Source of the DNA: Diploptera punctata
Taxonomy: Eukaryota; Arthropoda; Insecta; Blattodea; Blaberidae
Reading direction: 5' to 3'
Assembly (NCBI GenBank): GCA_030220185.1
Contig: JASPKZ010007296.1
Span: forward strand, 558,001-622,000
Length of the DNA stretch: 64,000 nt
In this document: piece by piece, positions 1 through 9,699 of the stretch
Layout of the letters: the number at the start of each line of letters is the position of its first letter
Position numbering within the stretch: position 1 is the first letter of the stretch
Program-made: the position numbers and the translations under genes
Notes under the pieces: model-generated
Told to the model about the DNA's origin: nothing
The model's database searches: none
What the model saw: only the letters and a program-made list of their open reading frames with translations

Positions 1-49
1 CCACCCTTCTTATTAAAATAAAGATTTTCGGTATAATGGTCTCGATAGT

Positions 50-355
50 CTATGGTTAAGTTCCTTACCTCTAGTTCGAGGGTCACGTGTTCAACCCCGA
101 CCGGGGTCGATGGATTTCTTGGGGTGGAAAATCCAAAGGGAGAAATCTTCCTGGAGGAACTTCAAGCCACCGGTCTCAAGTTTGAAGATTTTAGGTCTCG
201 TAGAAGAACCCAAGTCTACATTAGAGCCTCTGAGCAAAATTTAATTGGCCTTTCTCATCTAAGTAGGCTAATACCTTAGTAGCCTGATAGGTGTCCCTTT
301 GAGGCGATGAGCTAATAACTATTATCTCGCTGACATCTGTATTCAAATAAACGCA
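50..355 (+). mobile_element. SINE-A copy, tail type 2
   Basis: tRNA-derived SINE on the plus strand. The B-box-like 'GTTCAACCCCGACCGGGGTC' and the following 'GATGGATTT...TGGAAAATCCAAAGG' match the reverse complements of the copies near 13.1 kb and 51.8 kb. Downstream, 'GAGGCGATGAGCTAA' is shared only with the copy at 54.3-54.6 kb, so this is a second tail type on the same head. Diverged, no coding capacity. Confidence 0.6.
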
Positions 356-367
356 ATTAAGTTAATT

Positions 368-605
368 TGAGGCGGTTGGACGCTCGCCTCTCATCCCTGG
401 GGTCACAAGATCGAGTCACGATCACTCCATGTGAGTATCGTGGTGGACGAAACTGAGATTGATCAGGTTTTTCTCGGGATTTCTCCCGTTTTCGCCTTCC
501 ACAAATTTCATGAGGTGCTTGAGGCCGGCACCCTTGTCGTCCACATGCCTCTACAAATATATAATCTCATCTCTCGACCCGGCCCTGAGTTGAGGATATT
601 ATTTT
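368..605 (+). mobile_element. SINE-B copy, diverged
   Basis: Begins with a tRNA-like head (GGCGGTTGGACGCTCGCC, then 'GATCGAGTCACGATCAC' at the B box) and continues 'CTCCATGTGAGTATCGTGGTGGACGAAAC...TTTTTCTCGGG', as in the better copy at 37.6 kb. It ends in 'AATCTCATCTC...CCTGAGTTGAGGATATT', the family tail. Internal deletions are evident against the 37.6 kb copy. Confidence 0.65.
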
Positions 606-935
606 AATAACTCAGCTTAAATATGTGACTACCGCAAGGGAGCACACATGCTCCATGTTGGGATGTATGAGTACTGATAGATATTATCAATTAAATTTAA
701 TTGAAAACAATATTGTTTTTTTATTTGTGGACACCTTAACATCCAAGGTCAAAAGATGTACAGAATCGTTTGTTGTATCCAGTAGACTGGAATGTCTTGT
801 GTTTATTACTGATTATTATATGTTACTGATTCAGTTTAACGTACCATTCTGTTCATAACCTAGGCATTTAATGTCTACCAATTTAATTGTACGCCGTGTC
901 GGTTCGGAACAATTACGGTCGACTATTACTGAAAC

Positions 936-1245
936 ATGTCCACCGCTGTGGTCTCGAGGTAGCGTGCTGCCTTGTCACGCGCGGGCCTGGGTTCGATTCT
1001 CGGTCGGGACATGCTCCTGAGTGAGTTTTTTTCGGGTTTTTTCCTCAGCTCTAAGACAAATCTAGGGCCCAACGGTCTCCGAAAATCATCCGACCATCAT
1101 TATCATCATCCTTATCATCTTTCACCGGTGTGGAAAACAACGGGAAGCTACCACGCCCATAATTCCCTAGTAAAGCTGCAAAGCATAGCATGAAAATGCT
1201 ATGATTGCAGTGAAAAACCTGCCCTCGGGCAGAATTACTTTGGAA
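936..1245 (+). mobile_element. SINE-C copy
   Basis: tRNA-derived SINE. A-box-like TGGTCTCGAGGTAGCG, B-box-like GGTTCGATTCTC, then the family body 'TCGGGTTTTTTCCTCA...GACAAAT', '(TCAT)n', 'CACCGGTGTGGAAA', and the tail 'ATGAAAATGCTATGATTGCAGTGAA...CCCTCGGGCAG'. Related copies lie at 2.0, 33.7, 34.1, 43.8 and 45.3 kb. No protein is encoded; the open frames across it are fortuitous. Confidence 0.85.
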
Positions 1246-1571
1246 AATTACTGAAACATTTCGCAATGGTCGAAATTTGTCAACCCTGAGTCGCAAATGT
1301 TTCTGATATTAATCTACAGAGCACAAAAAGGCCGTTCTACCAATACATTGTTACTTAATAAATTCAATTAAATAGTATTAGGCCTATATATAGCACAAAG
1401 TTTATTTCCATTTGATAATGATCTTTATTAAAATATTCACTAAGCAGTCTTAATTTCACATGAGTTTTAATCTCTTCGCCACGCTTCAGTCATGAATTAT
1501 CGAAAATATGAAGTCCTGAGGTAATACCCTTGACAATATGGAATGCTAATTATGGTGAAATGCCCCCACCC
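1246..1571. other. AT-rich spacer, no gene seen
   Basis: Contains one TAGGCCTA palindrome (1379-1386) and otherwise unremarkable AT-rich sequence. No open frame with recognisable content on either strand. Confidence 0.5.
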
Positions 1572-1705
1572 TAGCCGAGCGTCCTAATATAAGGCATTAT
1601 GCCTTGACACAGCGTTACTGAACATGCGGAATTCGAATCCTCATGGGAGAAGAAAAATTTATCATGGAACTTCGGCCATTATGGGACCGGTATCCAAGCA
1701 GCATA
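1572..1705 (+). mobile_element. SINE-E fragment, diverged
   Basis: The head 'TAGCCGAGCGTCC...AAGGC' is a decayed version of the Ser/Leu-tRNA-like A box seen at 21.8 kb. B box 'GGAATTCGAATCC' is followed by the family body 'CATGGGAGAAGAAAAATT..TCATGGAACTTCGGCCA..ATGGGACCGGTA'. The copy stops soon after and has no tail. Confidence 0.55.
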
Positions 1706-1859
1706 GTGGGTAGCTGTAATAAGTAGATTGAGAAAACCAGCTACAACGGCACACCCTATACTGGCTCGACAACAGTCCATCTCTCTAAATGGTTCAAGTG
1801 GATGTGAGGCAAGCAGTCGACTTGTAGGCTGTCGCGCTATGGAGTATAATTGTGATGAA

Positions 1860-1860
<1 letters not shown>

Positions 1861-1913
<53 letters not shown>
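1861..1913. repeat. (ATT)n microsatellite
   Basis: Uninterrupted TTA/ATT trinucleotide run of about 53 bases. It creates a poly-tyrosine frame that is not a gene. Confidence 0.95.
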
Positions 1914-2044
1914 GGAACTCTGCATTAGCCTTCACGAGACCCAGGCATGACCTTCGATGAATTTCGCTACGCAGAAAAACGGGTTTTAAATAATGGCTCA
2001 GTACAGTTATCATAATATTATTTGCAATGTATTATAATATATAT

Positions 2045-2172
2045 CCATCCATAGTAATTTTGCCCGATGGCAGGTCCTTCACTGGAATCACGGTATGCTT
2101 GCAGCTTTACTAGGGAATTTGTAGGTGTGGTAGCTTCCCGTTGCTTTCCACACCGGTGAAGGATGATGATGA
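2045..2172 (-). mobile_element. SINE-C 3' part
   Basis: Reverse-strand tail half of SINE-C: 'CCATAGTAATTTTGCCCGA..GGCAGGTCCTTCACTG', 'GCTTTACTAGGGAATT', 'TAGCTTCCCGTTGCTTTCC' and 'CACCGGTGAAGGATGATG' are complementary to the tail of the 936-1245 copy. The tRNA head is missing; an AT dinucleotide run (2181-2217) begins where the (CATCAT) stretch ends. Confidence 0.75.
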
Positions 2173-2175
2173 TGG

Positions 2176-2180
<5 letters not shown>

Positions 2181-2217
<37 letters not shown>
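2181..2217. repeat. (TA)n microsatellite
   Basis: TA dinucleotide run directly downstream of the truncated SINE-C copy, bordered by 'ATAGGCTATATA'. Confidence 0.9.
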
Positions 2218-2219
<2 letters not shown>

Positions 2220-3371
2220 CTATATATATATTCTTTATTTTATTTTTCGTACTTAGTTTTTATTTATACATAATTAGCATGTATGACATATTCACATGAA
2301 AACTTATTCCTGAATGACGGCTTCAAATTTCCGTAAGGATTCAATTAATATTTTTTCTACGTATAATGCAGACTGATGAACAAGAGTGTGATTTAATCCT
2401 TAAAAATTATGTTTTGCTTAACTGAATCACCCAATTTTAAAATGTTCCAACTCCAGAAAACAAAATTTTACAGATTACTTCTTTATTATTCTTCTCCTCA
2501 CCAAATTGGATTTTCTATGTACATGCCAAATTTAACGAAGTTGCAGCTAGAATTGGTTTATTTCCAATGGCGAGTGGATTGCGGAACTCAATTACAATAT
2601 AGGGCCTAAAGCAATAAAACAAAAACGAAAGCTATTGGATGAGATCTTTTCGTATTGGGTAAATCAATCTTATTGTTAGAATGCGTGAATTTTCACCTGT
2701 ATAACATTGGTTTAAAATGATCTTAATTTTCACTATCTTCTTCTTCCTCCTTCCAAGTATTAGACCAAGGCCTGTTACGATCCTATAGAAAATTTTTCCT
2801 TATAGGAAATTCTCGTATAAGACTTGAAAGCATAATAATAGTCCCTTCGATTGGTTGCTGGCCAAAGGAAGGCAAGACCAGTGATGGGGCTGCCATCTTA
2901 TAGCCTCTGGTCAGGCATTTCTGGAGAAGAAAAGAAAATAAAGGAAAGAAGAAATGGAAGAAAGGAATGACTCCCTAGCCCTCGGATGCCCTAATAGCGT
3001 CGGGGTCGAAAAAACAAGAGTTAACCAAGAGAAGTTAGATAGTAAAGTTAAAAGAGTGCAAAACACAAGTAAGTGGAAGAAATGTTTTGCACAGCTTGGG
3101 CACCTTGTGGTCGCCAACCACATATCCCCTAGATGAGGACCCCTGAGGATATCTAAATAATGTAAAATTTCTAGGCATGTATAAAGTAGTGTTATTTCAA
3201 AACAACTTTTCAGATTTTTTCTTCTTCCACCAGACAGAATATGATGCATTAAGTGGAAAATGTTACTGGGTGAAATTTCTCTAATCCTAGTATCTAATAG
3301 TTAAAATTCTATATAACATAACTTGAAATATTATTATCAAGTATACTGTAACTACCAAGTTTAATAGGTAC
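2218..3371. other. Intergenic, no recognisable gene
   Basis: AT-rich sequence. A 60-codon open frame at 2954-3136 (plus) begins MEERNDSLALGCPNS and is lysine-rich, inside a purine-rich, slightly GC-richer block (about 2830-3160). I do not recognise a domain. It may be an ancient dispersed repeat, but no second copy is present here. Confidence 0.4.
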
Positions 3372-3690
3372 GCCAACCCCATGGTCTTGTAGTCAGAGCT
3401 TCTGGTTACAGTTCCAAGAGGTCCCAGGATCTATCCCTTTCAGACTACGGTAGTTTTTTCTTCAAGGAAATTATTTCAGTGGTCGCCTACGGTCTGGAAT
3501 CTAGGTTAAGTTTAGATTTAAGAATTCTCCTAGTGACTTTTTTTATCAAAAACCCATCATATCATCGGGATAATGTAATTCCGCTTTCCAATCGCCCCAA
3601 CCTCAGAAGTGAGTAACAATTCCACTAATTCCAGAAGAGAATACCAGAAATGTCATAAGACAATCTGGTGGTACTTGACAAAAAAAATGT
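3372..3690 (+). mobile_element. SINE-G copy
   Basis: A weak tRNA-like head ('GGTCTTGTAGTCAGAGC', B-box-like 'CAGGATCTATCCC') is followed by 'GTGGTCGCCTACGGTCTGGAATCTAGGTTAAGTTTAGATT', then 'AATCGCCCCAACCTCAGAAGTGAGT' and 'AAATGTCATAAGACAATCTGGTGG'. The same ordered blocks recur at 45.95-46.17 kb, and the middle block recurs reversed at 33.5 kb. The SINE class is inferred from the head only. Confidence 0.55.
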
Positions 3691-3869
3691 TATGGGTAGG
3701 CCTATATAAAAGATTGTTTTTCTTAAAAAAAGTAATTTCACAAATTTAAAAAAAATCAGAGAATTACTAGAATTATAATCATTGGCAGTTAGAGTCTTTG
3801 TCTCCCTCTATAATATTAAAAAAAAAATGTTTTCTATGTCTTAATTTTTTTCCAGTTTCTGTATCTCAT

Positions 3870-4025
3870 TTTGACTGCATGCTCTTTTATTCTATTAATC
3901 CACCTTAGATTAGGTCGATATCGTCTCTTTGGTGCTCACGATTTGCGACTATTTTCATAAGTTCTGCTTTCGTCCATATGCAAAACATTGCCTGCCCATC
4001 GCGATCTTCTAATTTGAATAATCAT
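3870..4025 (-). pseudogene. LINE ORF2 C-terminal remnant
   Basis: On the minus strand, translation gives a decayed 'RRSRWAGNVLHMDESRTYE..' followed by 'RPNLRWINRIKE'. This matches the arrangement at the C-terminus of several arthropod non-LTR retrotransposon polyproteins (RLRWAGHVARMDE ... GRPRMRWIDRI) seen intact elsewhere in this window (49.9 kb). Stops and a frameshift interrupt it. It ends just before the palindrome at 4031. Confidence 0.5.
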
Positions 4026-4285
4026 GCTTATTTTTACTGCATCCTTTTATGATATCGTCATTATCTTTAGCGCAACAACTCATCTGAGTCTGGGCCTCCT
4101 TGAGAAGCTTTTTCCAACTGTCTCTTCATTCCAAATCATGCATCTCTATTCATTCCTTTTATCATATATATAGGAATGAATAGAGATGCATGATTTGGAA
4201 TATATATATATATATATATATATTATAAATATATTTTTGACATTTGGCAATGAAGGCAAATATGATATGAAAAGAAAAATGAATG

Positions 4286-4357
4286 CTTGAGTCGGGATTC
4301 GAACTCGAGTCTCTAAAGTCTGTACCTTTAGCGCTCTAACCAACTGAGCTACTCAAG
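4286..4357 (-). tRNA. tRNA-like unit 1, odd anticodon (ACA)
   Basis: 72-nt tRNA-shaped sequence. Acceptor CTTGAG/CTCAAG pairs, D arm GCTC-AGTTGGTTA-GAGC, anticodon stem CTAAAG/CTTTAG (six pairs, one more than normal), loop GTACAGA with U33 giving anticodon ACA, and T arm with TTCGAAT loop and one stem mismatch. A and B boxes are good. ACA is not a usual eukaryotic tRNA-Cys anticodon and no CCA is encoded, so a mobile tRNA-like element is more likely than a functional tRNA gene. Confidence 0.55.
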
Positions 4358-4472
4358 AATTCCAATACAAGCATACAATTTTCTTATACATGTAGTATTC
4401 TCAATTCACACAAGAGGTAGCTGAATTGAGAATACTACATGTATAAGAAAATTGTATGCTTGTATTGGAATT

Positions 4473-4544
4473 CTTGAGTAGCTCAGTTGGTTAGAGCGCT
4501 AAAGGTACAGACTTTAGAGACTCGAGTTCGAATCCCGACTCAAG
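4473..4544 (+). tRNA. tRNA-like unit 2, odd anticodon (ACA)
   Basis: Same 72-nt body as the unit at 4286-4357 but in opposite orientation, forming the right inner palindrome arm. Upstream leader 'ACTACATGTATAAGAAAATT' and downstream 'CATTCATTTTTCTTTTC' are part of the repeated unit. The same caution about the anticodon applies. Confidence 0.55.
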
Positions 4545-4773
4545 CATTCATTTTTCTTTTCATATCATATTTGCCTTCATTGCCAAATGTCAAAAATATA
4601 TTTATAATATCTATATATAAAAGCGTTACTGCTATAAAGTAAATATTCTCTTTAAAAAAAATTGCTTAACTGTTACGTTAGCCGCGAGATGGCAGTTGGA
4701 ACAATTTCAGCTACCTCTTGTGTGAATTGAGAATACTACATGTATAAGAAAATTGTATGCTTGTATTGGAATT

Positions 4774-4845
4774 CTTGAGTAGCTCAGTTGGTTAGAGCGC
4801 TGAAGGTACAGACTTTAGAGACTCGAGTTCGAATCCCGACTCAAG
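4774..4845 (+). tRNA. tRNA-like unit 3, odd anticodon (ACA)
   Basis: Third copy, with one visible difference in the body (GCTGAAGG for GCTAAAGG), which mismatches one anticodon-stem pair. It keeps the full leader starting 'CAGCTACCTCTTGTGTGAAT', so this leader appears to be the true 5' end of the unit. Confidence 0.55.
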
Positions 4846-4864
4846 CATTCATTTTTCTTTTCAT

Positions 4865-4912
<48 letters not shown>

Positions 4913-5036
4913 AAGGAATGAATAGAGATGCATGATTTGGAATGAAGAGACAGTTGGAAAAAGCTTCTCAAGGAGGCCCAGACTCAGATGAGTTGTTGCG
5001 CTAAAGATAATGACGATATCATAAAAGGATGCAGTA

Positions 5037-5089
<53 letters not shown>

Positions 5090-5090
<1 letters not shown>

Positions 5091-5987
5091 CCTTTTCTAG
5101 GACCTATGATTCAAAACTGGGCCACTTTTTTATATAAAATGTTTTCTATATTTTTATCATTTCTACTTGGAGTCTTTGTTTCTTTTTTAATATTATTTTT
5201 ATCGATTTTAGCATATGTATTTGTTTTAATATATTTATCAGTTTTCTATAAAATGTCGATTATTCTGAAAATATTTTTATGCTATATTTAATTAATTCTT
5301 TGAATTCACATAAATAACGAGTTATGCCATAGTGATTGATGTTAAGCTCGTAGTTTGGAAATTTTGAGAAGTGCGGTAGTATGGTAAGATTTGCAAGTTT
5401 CAGTTAATTTTAGAGAGTGGGTCTAGAAAAATGCAGGTCACAAGCATTTTGTTGCGAAATTCGCAAGTCTTAGTGATTTATTTTTGCAAAATGTATTTTT
5501 TGCTTGCTCTCCAACTTGTGTAATTTGGAGCATTGCGGGTCGTGATTGGCAAACTCTGCCGGGCTACAGCGTCACGGGAAGAGAATGACGTTACATCCTA
5601 CATTTAGCAGCTTTGATGTGCTAAATTCTATGCAAATATTCCCACGCAGTATAAGGTGGTTATATTCACCATGTTTCTGTTAGTTTGTACAAAGCGTAAG
5701 TAGACCAAGTCCAAAAACTATGCTAGACCTACTTCCTGAAGAAAAAAAGTTAATTCTAACTACATTTCACTGTGATTATAGTTTAAAATTAAATGTAGGA
5801 CATAATTGTATATAGAGCTCTGAAATACTTGCTAGAATTAATTATGGATTCAACACCTAGTTTCTCCAAACATTACATGCTGGATTTAATCTATTTGTGG
5901 TGTGAACCATCCTACTAATACAGGCACATTTCTCGCATTACACGAAATATAAACTGAACACGTTCATGCATTAATGTCTAATATCTA
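5090..5987. other. AT-rich intergenic, no gene seen
   Basis: An open frame at 5106-5291 encodes a run of Phe/Leu/Ile, as expected from AT-rich DNA; it is not supported as a gene. No repeat copies or RNA genes recognised. Confidence 0.5.
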
Positions 5988-6256
5988 GGTAAGGCCCTTG
6001 ATATGGTAGGAGATTAAGGGTCCCATGTTTTTAAATGATCGGGACGAAATTCAGTCGGGTTGTCAGCCCTGCATGATGACAGCCTTTACCCCAAAAACAT
6101 AGTCTGTTAATCATTTTCGTTGCAGATCGAGTCGAAGTCAGGGCAATGATGGCGCCGTAAAGTTTATGCCTGTTCAAAAATGCTGATCCATCGGGATTCA
6201 ATCCAGATCTTCCGGCTTAGCGTATTTCCTTAACTAACTACGCCACTGCGAGCACC
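5988..6256 (-). mobile_element. SINE-F copy, old
   Basis: Minus-strand SINE-F. Order as in 55.9-56.2 kb: 'GGTAGGAGATTAAGGGTCCC', 'GTCGGGTTGTCAGCCCTGCATGA', 'CAGCCTTTACCCC', 'TGATCCATCGGGATTCAATCC' (B box) and 'CTTAACTAACTACGCCACTGCGAGC' (A-box region). Strongly diverged. Confidence 0.6.
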
Positions 6257-6532
6257 CTAATGTCTAAAATGGATGGCTTGAAGTTACAGTGGTGTAAATA
6301 CATTAATAAAAATACACGATAAAATTCCGTTGAGAAATTAGCCACAATATAAAATTTGGAAAAAGTCGGTTATATGTCTCAGACGAATTCTTAGTTCCAC
6401 AGAATCGCAGTGCACATGAGCGAGTTGCGGGAGTTGCTGTAATGGTTAATATAGCCTTCGGTAGATGGCTCTGCAGTCGGCGTTACCAACTTTGGGAATA
6501 AATTTACAAATGCAAAAAAAAAAAAAAAAAAA

Positions 6533-6680
6533 AGACGTTAACTAACTTGCCATTTCCTAACTAAAGAAAACAATTTACATGCATATTATTTATTCCCAAA
6601 TGCTTAAAAAATGGACGTAAACCAACTTCCCATTTCCTAACGTAACAAAACAATTTGCATGCGTACTATTTAATGACTAA
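6533..6680 (+). repeat. Diverged tandem duplication (~80 bp)
   Basis: 'GACGTTAACTAACTTGCC.. ATTTCCTAAC..AAACAATTTACATGC' at 6533-6582 is repeated as 'GACGTAAACCAACTTCCC ATTTCCTAAC..AAACAATTTGCATGC' at 6613-6662. A poly(A) run (6515-6532) precedes the first copy. Confidence 0.75.
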
Positions 6681-6924
6681 TTTTACGTACACTAACACTA
6701 AATATGGTTTGAAATTATTTTCAAATGATGGCAACGTTGGAACAACATGGAAAGTAGCAAGTAAGTAATGTATCCGCGATCATGTTTTACGTAAATGTAT
6801 AAATATAAAATATTGTAAAGAAAGCTTGAAGATCGTTGCAAAATATTTAAAACAGTACAAAACGTGTTTACAAGTGTTTAGTGCATCAGTGGCATAAGAA
6901 TGTACGTGTGGAATTGTGATGGGC

Positions 6925-7257
6925 ATCAATTGAAGACAAAAATGGTTATTGTGAGTTATCCTTAAAAGATAAACACATGCTGTCCGAACTTTTCTGTAGA
7001 GATTTTTGAGATATTCAATTCTGTGTACATTAATTTTGTGTATTTGTTATGGTTTAGGCAGCGTAAGCCATTTAAGCTTACAAAAAGCGACAATTTTTCA
7101 TATTTTCTCACTATCAGAAGGTGATTTTTAAGGGTGAAGGGCTTGAGCATTAAAACTCTCTTATACCTTATAATCTTCCCGGAAAAATCATGAACATTTT
7201 GCAGAAAGTGTCATGACAATCGGATGAAAGCACATGCTTGCCCGGGAATCTACTTAT
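6925..7257 (+). repeat. Repeat T, copy 1
   Basis: Dispersed repeat: 'CAAAAATGGTTATTGTGAGTTATCC', 'TAAACACATGCTGTC', 'TTTTTGAGATATTCAATTCTGTGTACATTAATTTTGTGTATTT', 'GGTTTAGGCAGCGTAAGCCATTTAAG', then 'TGAACATTTTGCAGAAAG...ATGACAATCGGAT'. The next copy follows head-to-tail, and a third lies at 21.84-22.28 kb. The end resembles the conserved 3' tails of some insect retroposons, but the class is not established. Confidence 0.8.
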
Positions 7258-7612
7258 GCCGATCTCCTTGGCATCAATGAAAGACAAAAATGGCTATTGT
7301 GTGTTATCTGTAAAACATAAACATATGCTGTCGTGGACTTTTTTGTAGAGGTTTTAGAGATATTGAATTCTGTGTACATTCATTTTGTGTATTTTTTATG
7401 GTTTAGGCAACGAAAGCCATTTAAGGGTAAAAAAAGGGACTTTTTCACGTTTTTCACTAAAAAGGGCGTTTTTAAGGGTGTAGAAGTTGAGTACCTTAAC
7501 TCTATTATAGCCTATGTTCATCCCGGGAATCTCCTGAACATTTTGCAAAAAAAAGCCATCACAATCGGATCAACGGTATGGTCGCGCATAAAGTACAAAC
7601 AAACATTCATTA
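7258..7612 (+). repeat. Repeat T, copy 2
   Basis: Second tandem copy. It ends with 'CACAATCGGATCAACGGTATGGTCGCGCATAAAGTACAAACAAACATTC', a tail ending in a simple A/C-rich repeat. The 99-codon open frame across it (7333-7632) is fortuitous because the other copies are interrupted in all frames. Confidence 0.8.
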
Positions 7613-8577
7613 TTATATATTATATTCTATAGTGCACTTGGATAAGCAAGTGAGTGGCCGTGCTTAAAGGACAAAATACGTAGTTTGCAAACCTGGACGA
7701 GCGTTGCGTTAAATTTCCTTGTGCAATACGACTATTAACGAAATAATGAGCAAGCTTTAATCTTGCTTTATTATGTCATGGACAAAGTAAATTAAAATGT
7801 CTTGACAGGTGTAGATTGGTTGGTTTTAGAATGCTGCACACAGAGATGTGCAACTCCGTATTGGACACTTAAAAAAAACGGCCTATCATTTAGTTTAAGG
7901 TCAAGATCGTTGGATGATTATCTTACAATGTGAGACCGTTTACAAAGATATTCTTTCATAAGAGTTTTATTTCTACAAATCGAAGTATGACTAGGGCTAT
8001 TACAATAGCAGTCAATTTTACGAAATAGTTTACGGCGGTTATCATTTCTCTTTTGTTTTGAAACGATCGCTCCATAAAAAATCCGATATGTTTTAAGTGT
8101 TACATACAACAAACTAAAATATTTTCTAGCAATTAACCCTTAAATTGACGAAACAATTTATCGTACCAATTATTTAAATGTTTCGCACTGCAATGAAAAC
8201 AAAATAATGTAAAACTTATTATTGGACATTGTGTAATTTGACAAAAAATGTAATTTCTACTCCTTTTTTTGTTGTTGTTTTATAAATAATATTAAATAAA
8301 TGAAATCGGTGCATCTTATAAGATACATTGCCAATTTAAGACAGTGCTATTGTACAAGATTTTATGATTTGAATATTTGATTTTTACTAATTGGTAGTTT
8401 CTTTTTTACTTTTGATAGTTCTTTTTAGCGTTTTTCTCTTTTACGATTTGTTATAAGAACATGACAGACCCCCAGACTCAAGGAAAGGATTTATAATACT
8501 CCGTACTCTGTCGGGAATCTAACCGAAAACGTACGACGACGGACATAAAATAAATTAAACTTCAATTTGGAAGACAT
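7613..8577. other. AT-rich intergenic, no gene seen
   Basis: No recognisable coding region, repeat copy or RNA gene. The 64-codon reverse frame at 7918-8112 is low-complexity and unsupported. Confidence 0.45.
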
Positions 8578-8695
8578 GTTGCCACCACTTCTCTATACTC
8601 ATGTAACTCATTATGTTTCATTTCATCTGCTCCTTTGATGATGCAACAGGCCTAGTCAGCTGGCATCCGTGTAGCCTATATCTCAAACTTAATAA
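8578..8695 (+). mobile_element. SINE-B tail fragment
   Basis: 'CTTCTCTATACTCATGTAACTCAT', 'CATCTGCTCCTTTGATGATGCAACAGGC' and 'GCTGGCATCCGTGTAGCC' align in order with the 3' half of the SINE-B copy at 37.79-37.92 kb. Head absent. Confidence 0.5.
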
Positions 8696-9440
8696 CGGCT
8701 TCATCCCATCTTTCGATCTGGCGTTGTGTGCTGTAGCAGAGGATTGATTTTACTATATATTATGGAGAACATATTTTCTGCGTTAATGATTTAAATATTA
8801 ATACACAGTTAAACTTTGTAACAAATAGTATATATTTCATTATAATAAGTGTACCACAATTGAAACTAATTTCCTTCTAAGTCGATGACCTAACATTGGT
8901 GGAGTTTTTTTTAAGATATGTATATAATGTGTAACAAATTATGGTCGAGGTAGTGTTTGATTTTTTAAATTATCAGAATACAAGGCCATCGAGACTTGCG
9001 GTTTTCACGGCTCGTATACTACCTTCCCGTTCGGAGTCCTTAGATCGAATACCAAGGCCAACCACCTTTTGTACTTGTTGAAAAGATCTGTGCAATTATT
9101 TAAAATGTTAGCATTTTTACACGCCCTTGTCGAAACATAAATTCTTGTGTTTTTATTGGATATATTGCAGGAAATTTGATTCTTTTAAACATACATATTT
9201 GAATGTTGAATATATACGCAAACCGAGTTGCTAAAAATGTTTAAAAAAATTACTAATGTGACCACTGATATGCATGCTTACGACAGTTTAGGTATATTAC
9301 ATTTATTAATTTCATGCTTAGCAATTTTATTAATGTATATTTATTATATAATTCAAAATCCAATATTATACGAATATAAAATAACACACAATTTAAAATC
9401 AAAATTTTTGGCAACCAAAAATGGGTTTTTAGGACGTTCA
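8696..9440. other. AT-rich intergenic, no gene seen
   Basis: No feature recognised apart from a short GC-richer patch at about 8985-9075 with a weak B-box-like 'TAGATCGAATACC'; too little to call a SINE. Confidence 0.4.
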
Positions 9441-9448
9441 AAAAGAAA

Positions 9449-9691
9449 ATGTCGAAAAAGAAAATGTCGGCCTGTCCACTCCTGGAAACAGAAACTGCGA
9501 CAGATAATGATATTATTATTAAATCGGAAAGAGATCGCCTGGAACATCGAATAGGAGATGGAAGGACCACCAAATTCTGGAAGACAGGCTGTGAGGCTAA
9601 TACAACGATATTTTTATTATTATGGAATGAAAGAGTGAAATCTGATAAAAAATTACAATCAAATCTCATGTCAATGGACATGAATATTTGA
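9449..9691 (+). CDS. Unrecognised 80-codon open frame
   Basis: An ATG-initiated frame (MSKKKMSACPLLE..., ending NLMSMDMNI) that is hydrophilic and not low-complexity, preceded by two tandem 'AAAAAGAAAATGTCG' steps. Its closing part (FLLLWNERVKSDKKL) faintly recalls the SANT/trihelix-like region of transposon-derived proteins. Too short to claim homology. It could be an exon or chance. Confidence 0.15.
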   Translation: MSKKKMSACPLLETETATDNDIIIKSERDRLEHRIGDGRTTKFWKTGCEANTTIFLLLWNERVKSDKKLQSNLMSMDMNI

Positions 9692-9699
9692 GGATATCA

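Larger units (their letters stand above)
4031..5040. repeat. Nested palindrome with tRNA-like units
   Basis: Two levels of inverted repetition. Outer arms: 4031-4160 and 4911-5040, 130 bp each, identical by eye as reverse complements. Inner arms: 4220-4408 and 4422-4610, 189 bp each, essentially perfect, around a 13-base centre (CACAAGAGGTAGC). A third copy of the inner unit lies at about 4711-4870 in plus orientation. 4171-4200 is an extra reversed copy of the inner end of the outer arm. TA dinucleotide runs sit at the joints (4201-4222, 4870-4907, 5041-5088). No protein is encoded. Insertion as a mobile element, a local fold-back duplication or an assembly artefact are all possible. Confidence 0.9.

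Noticed and set aside
4286..4845. Functional tRNA-Cys genes
   Set aside because: The ACA anticodon is not used for Cys in eukaryotes, the anticodon stem is one pair too long, and all copies lie inside a repeated palindrome.
9253..9681. 142-codon reverse frame overlapping the 9449-9691 frame
   Set aside because: Hydrophobic AT-driven composition with no recognisable domain.
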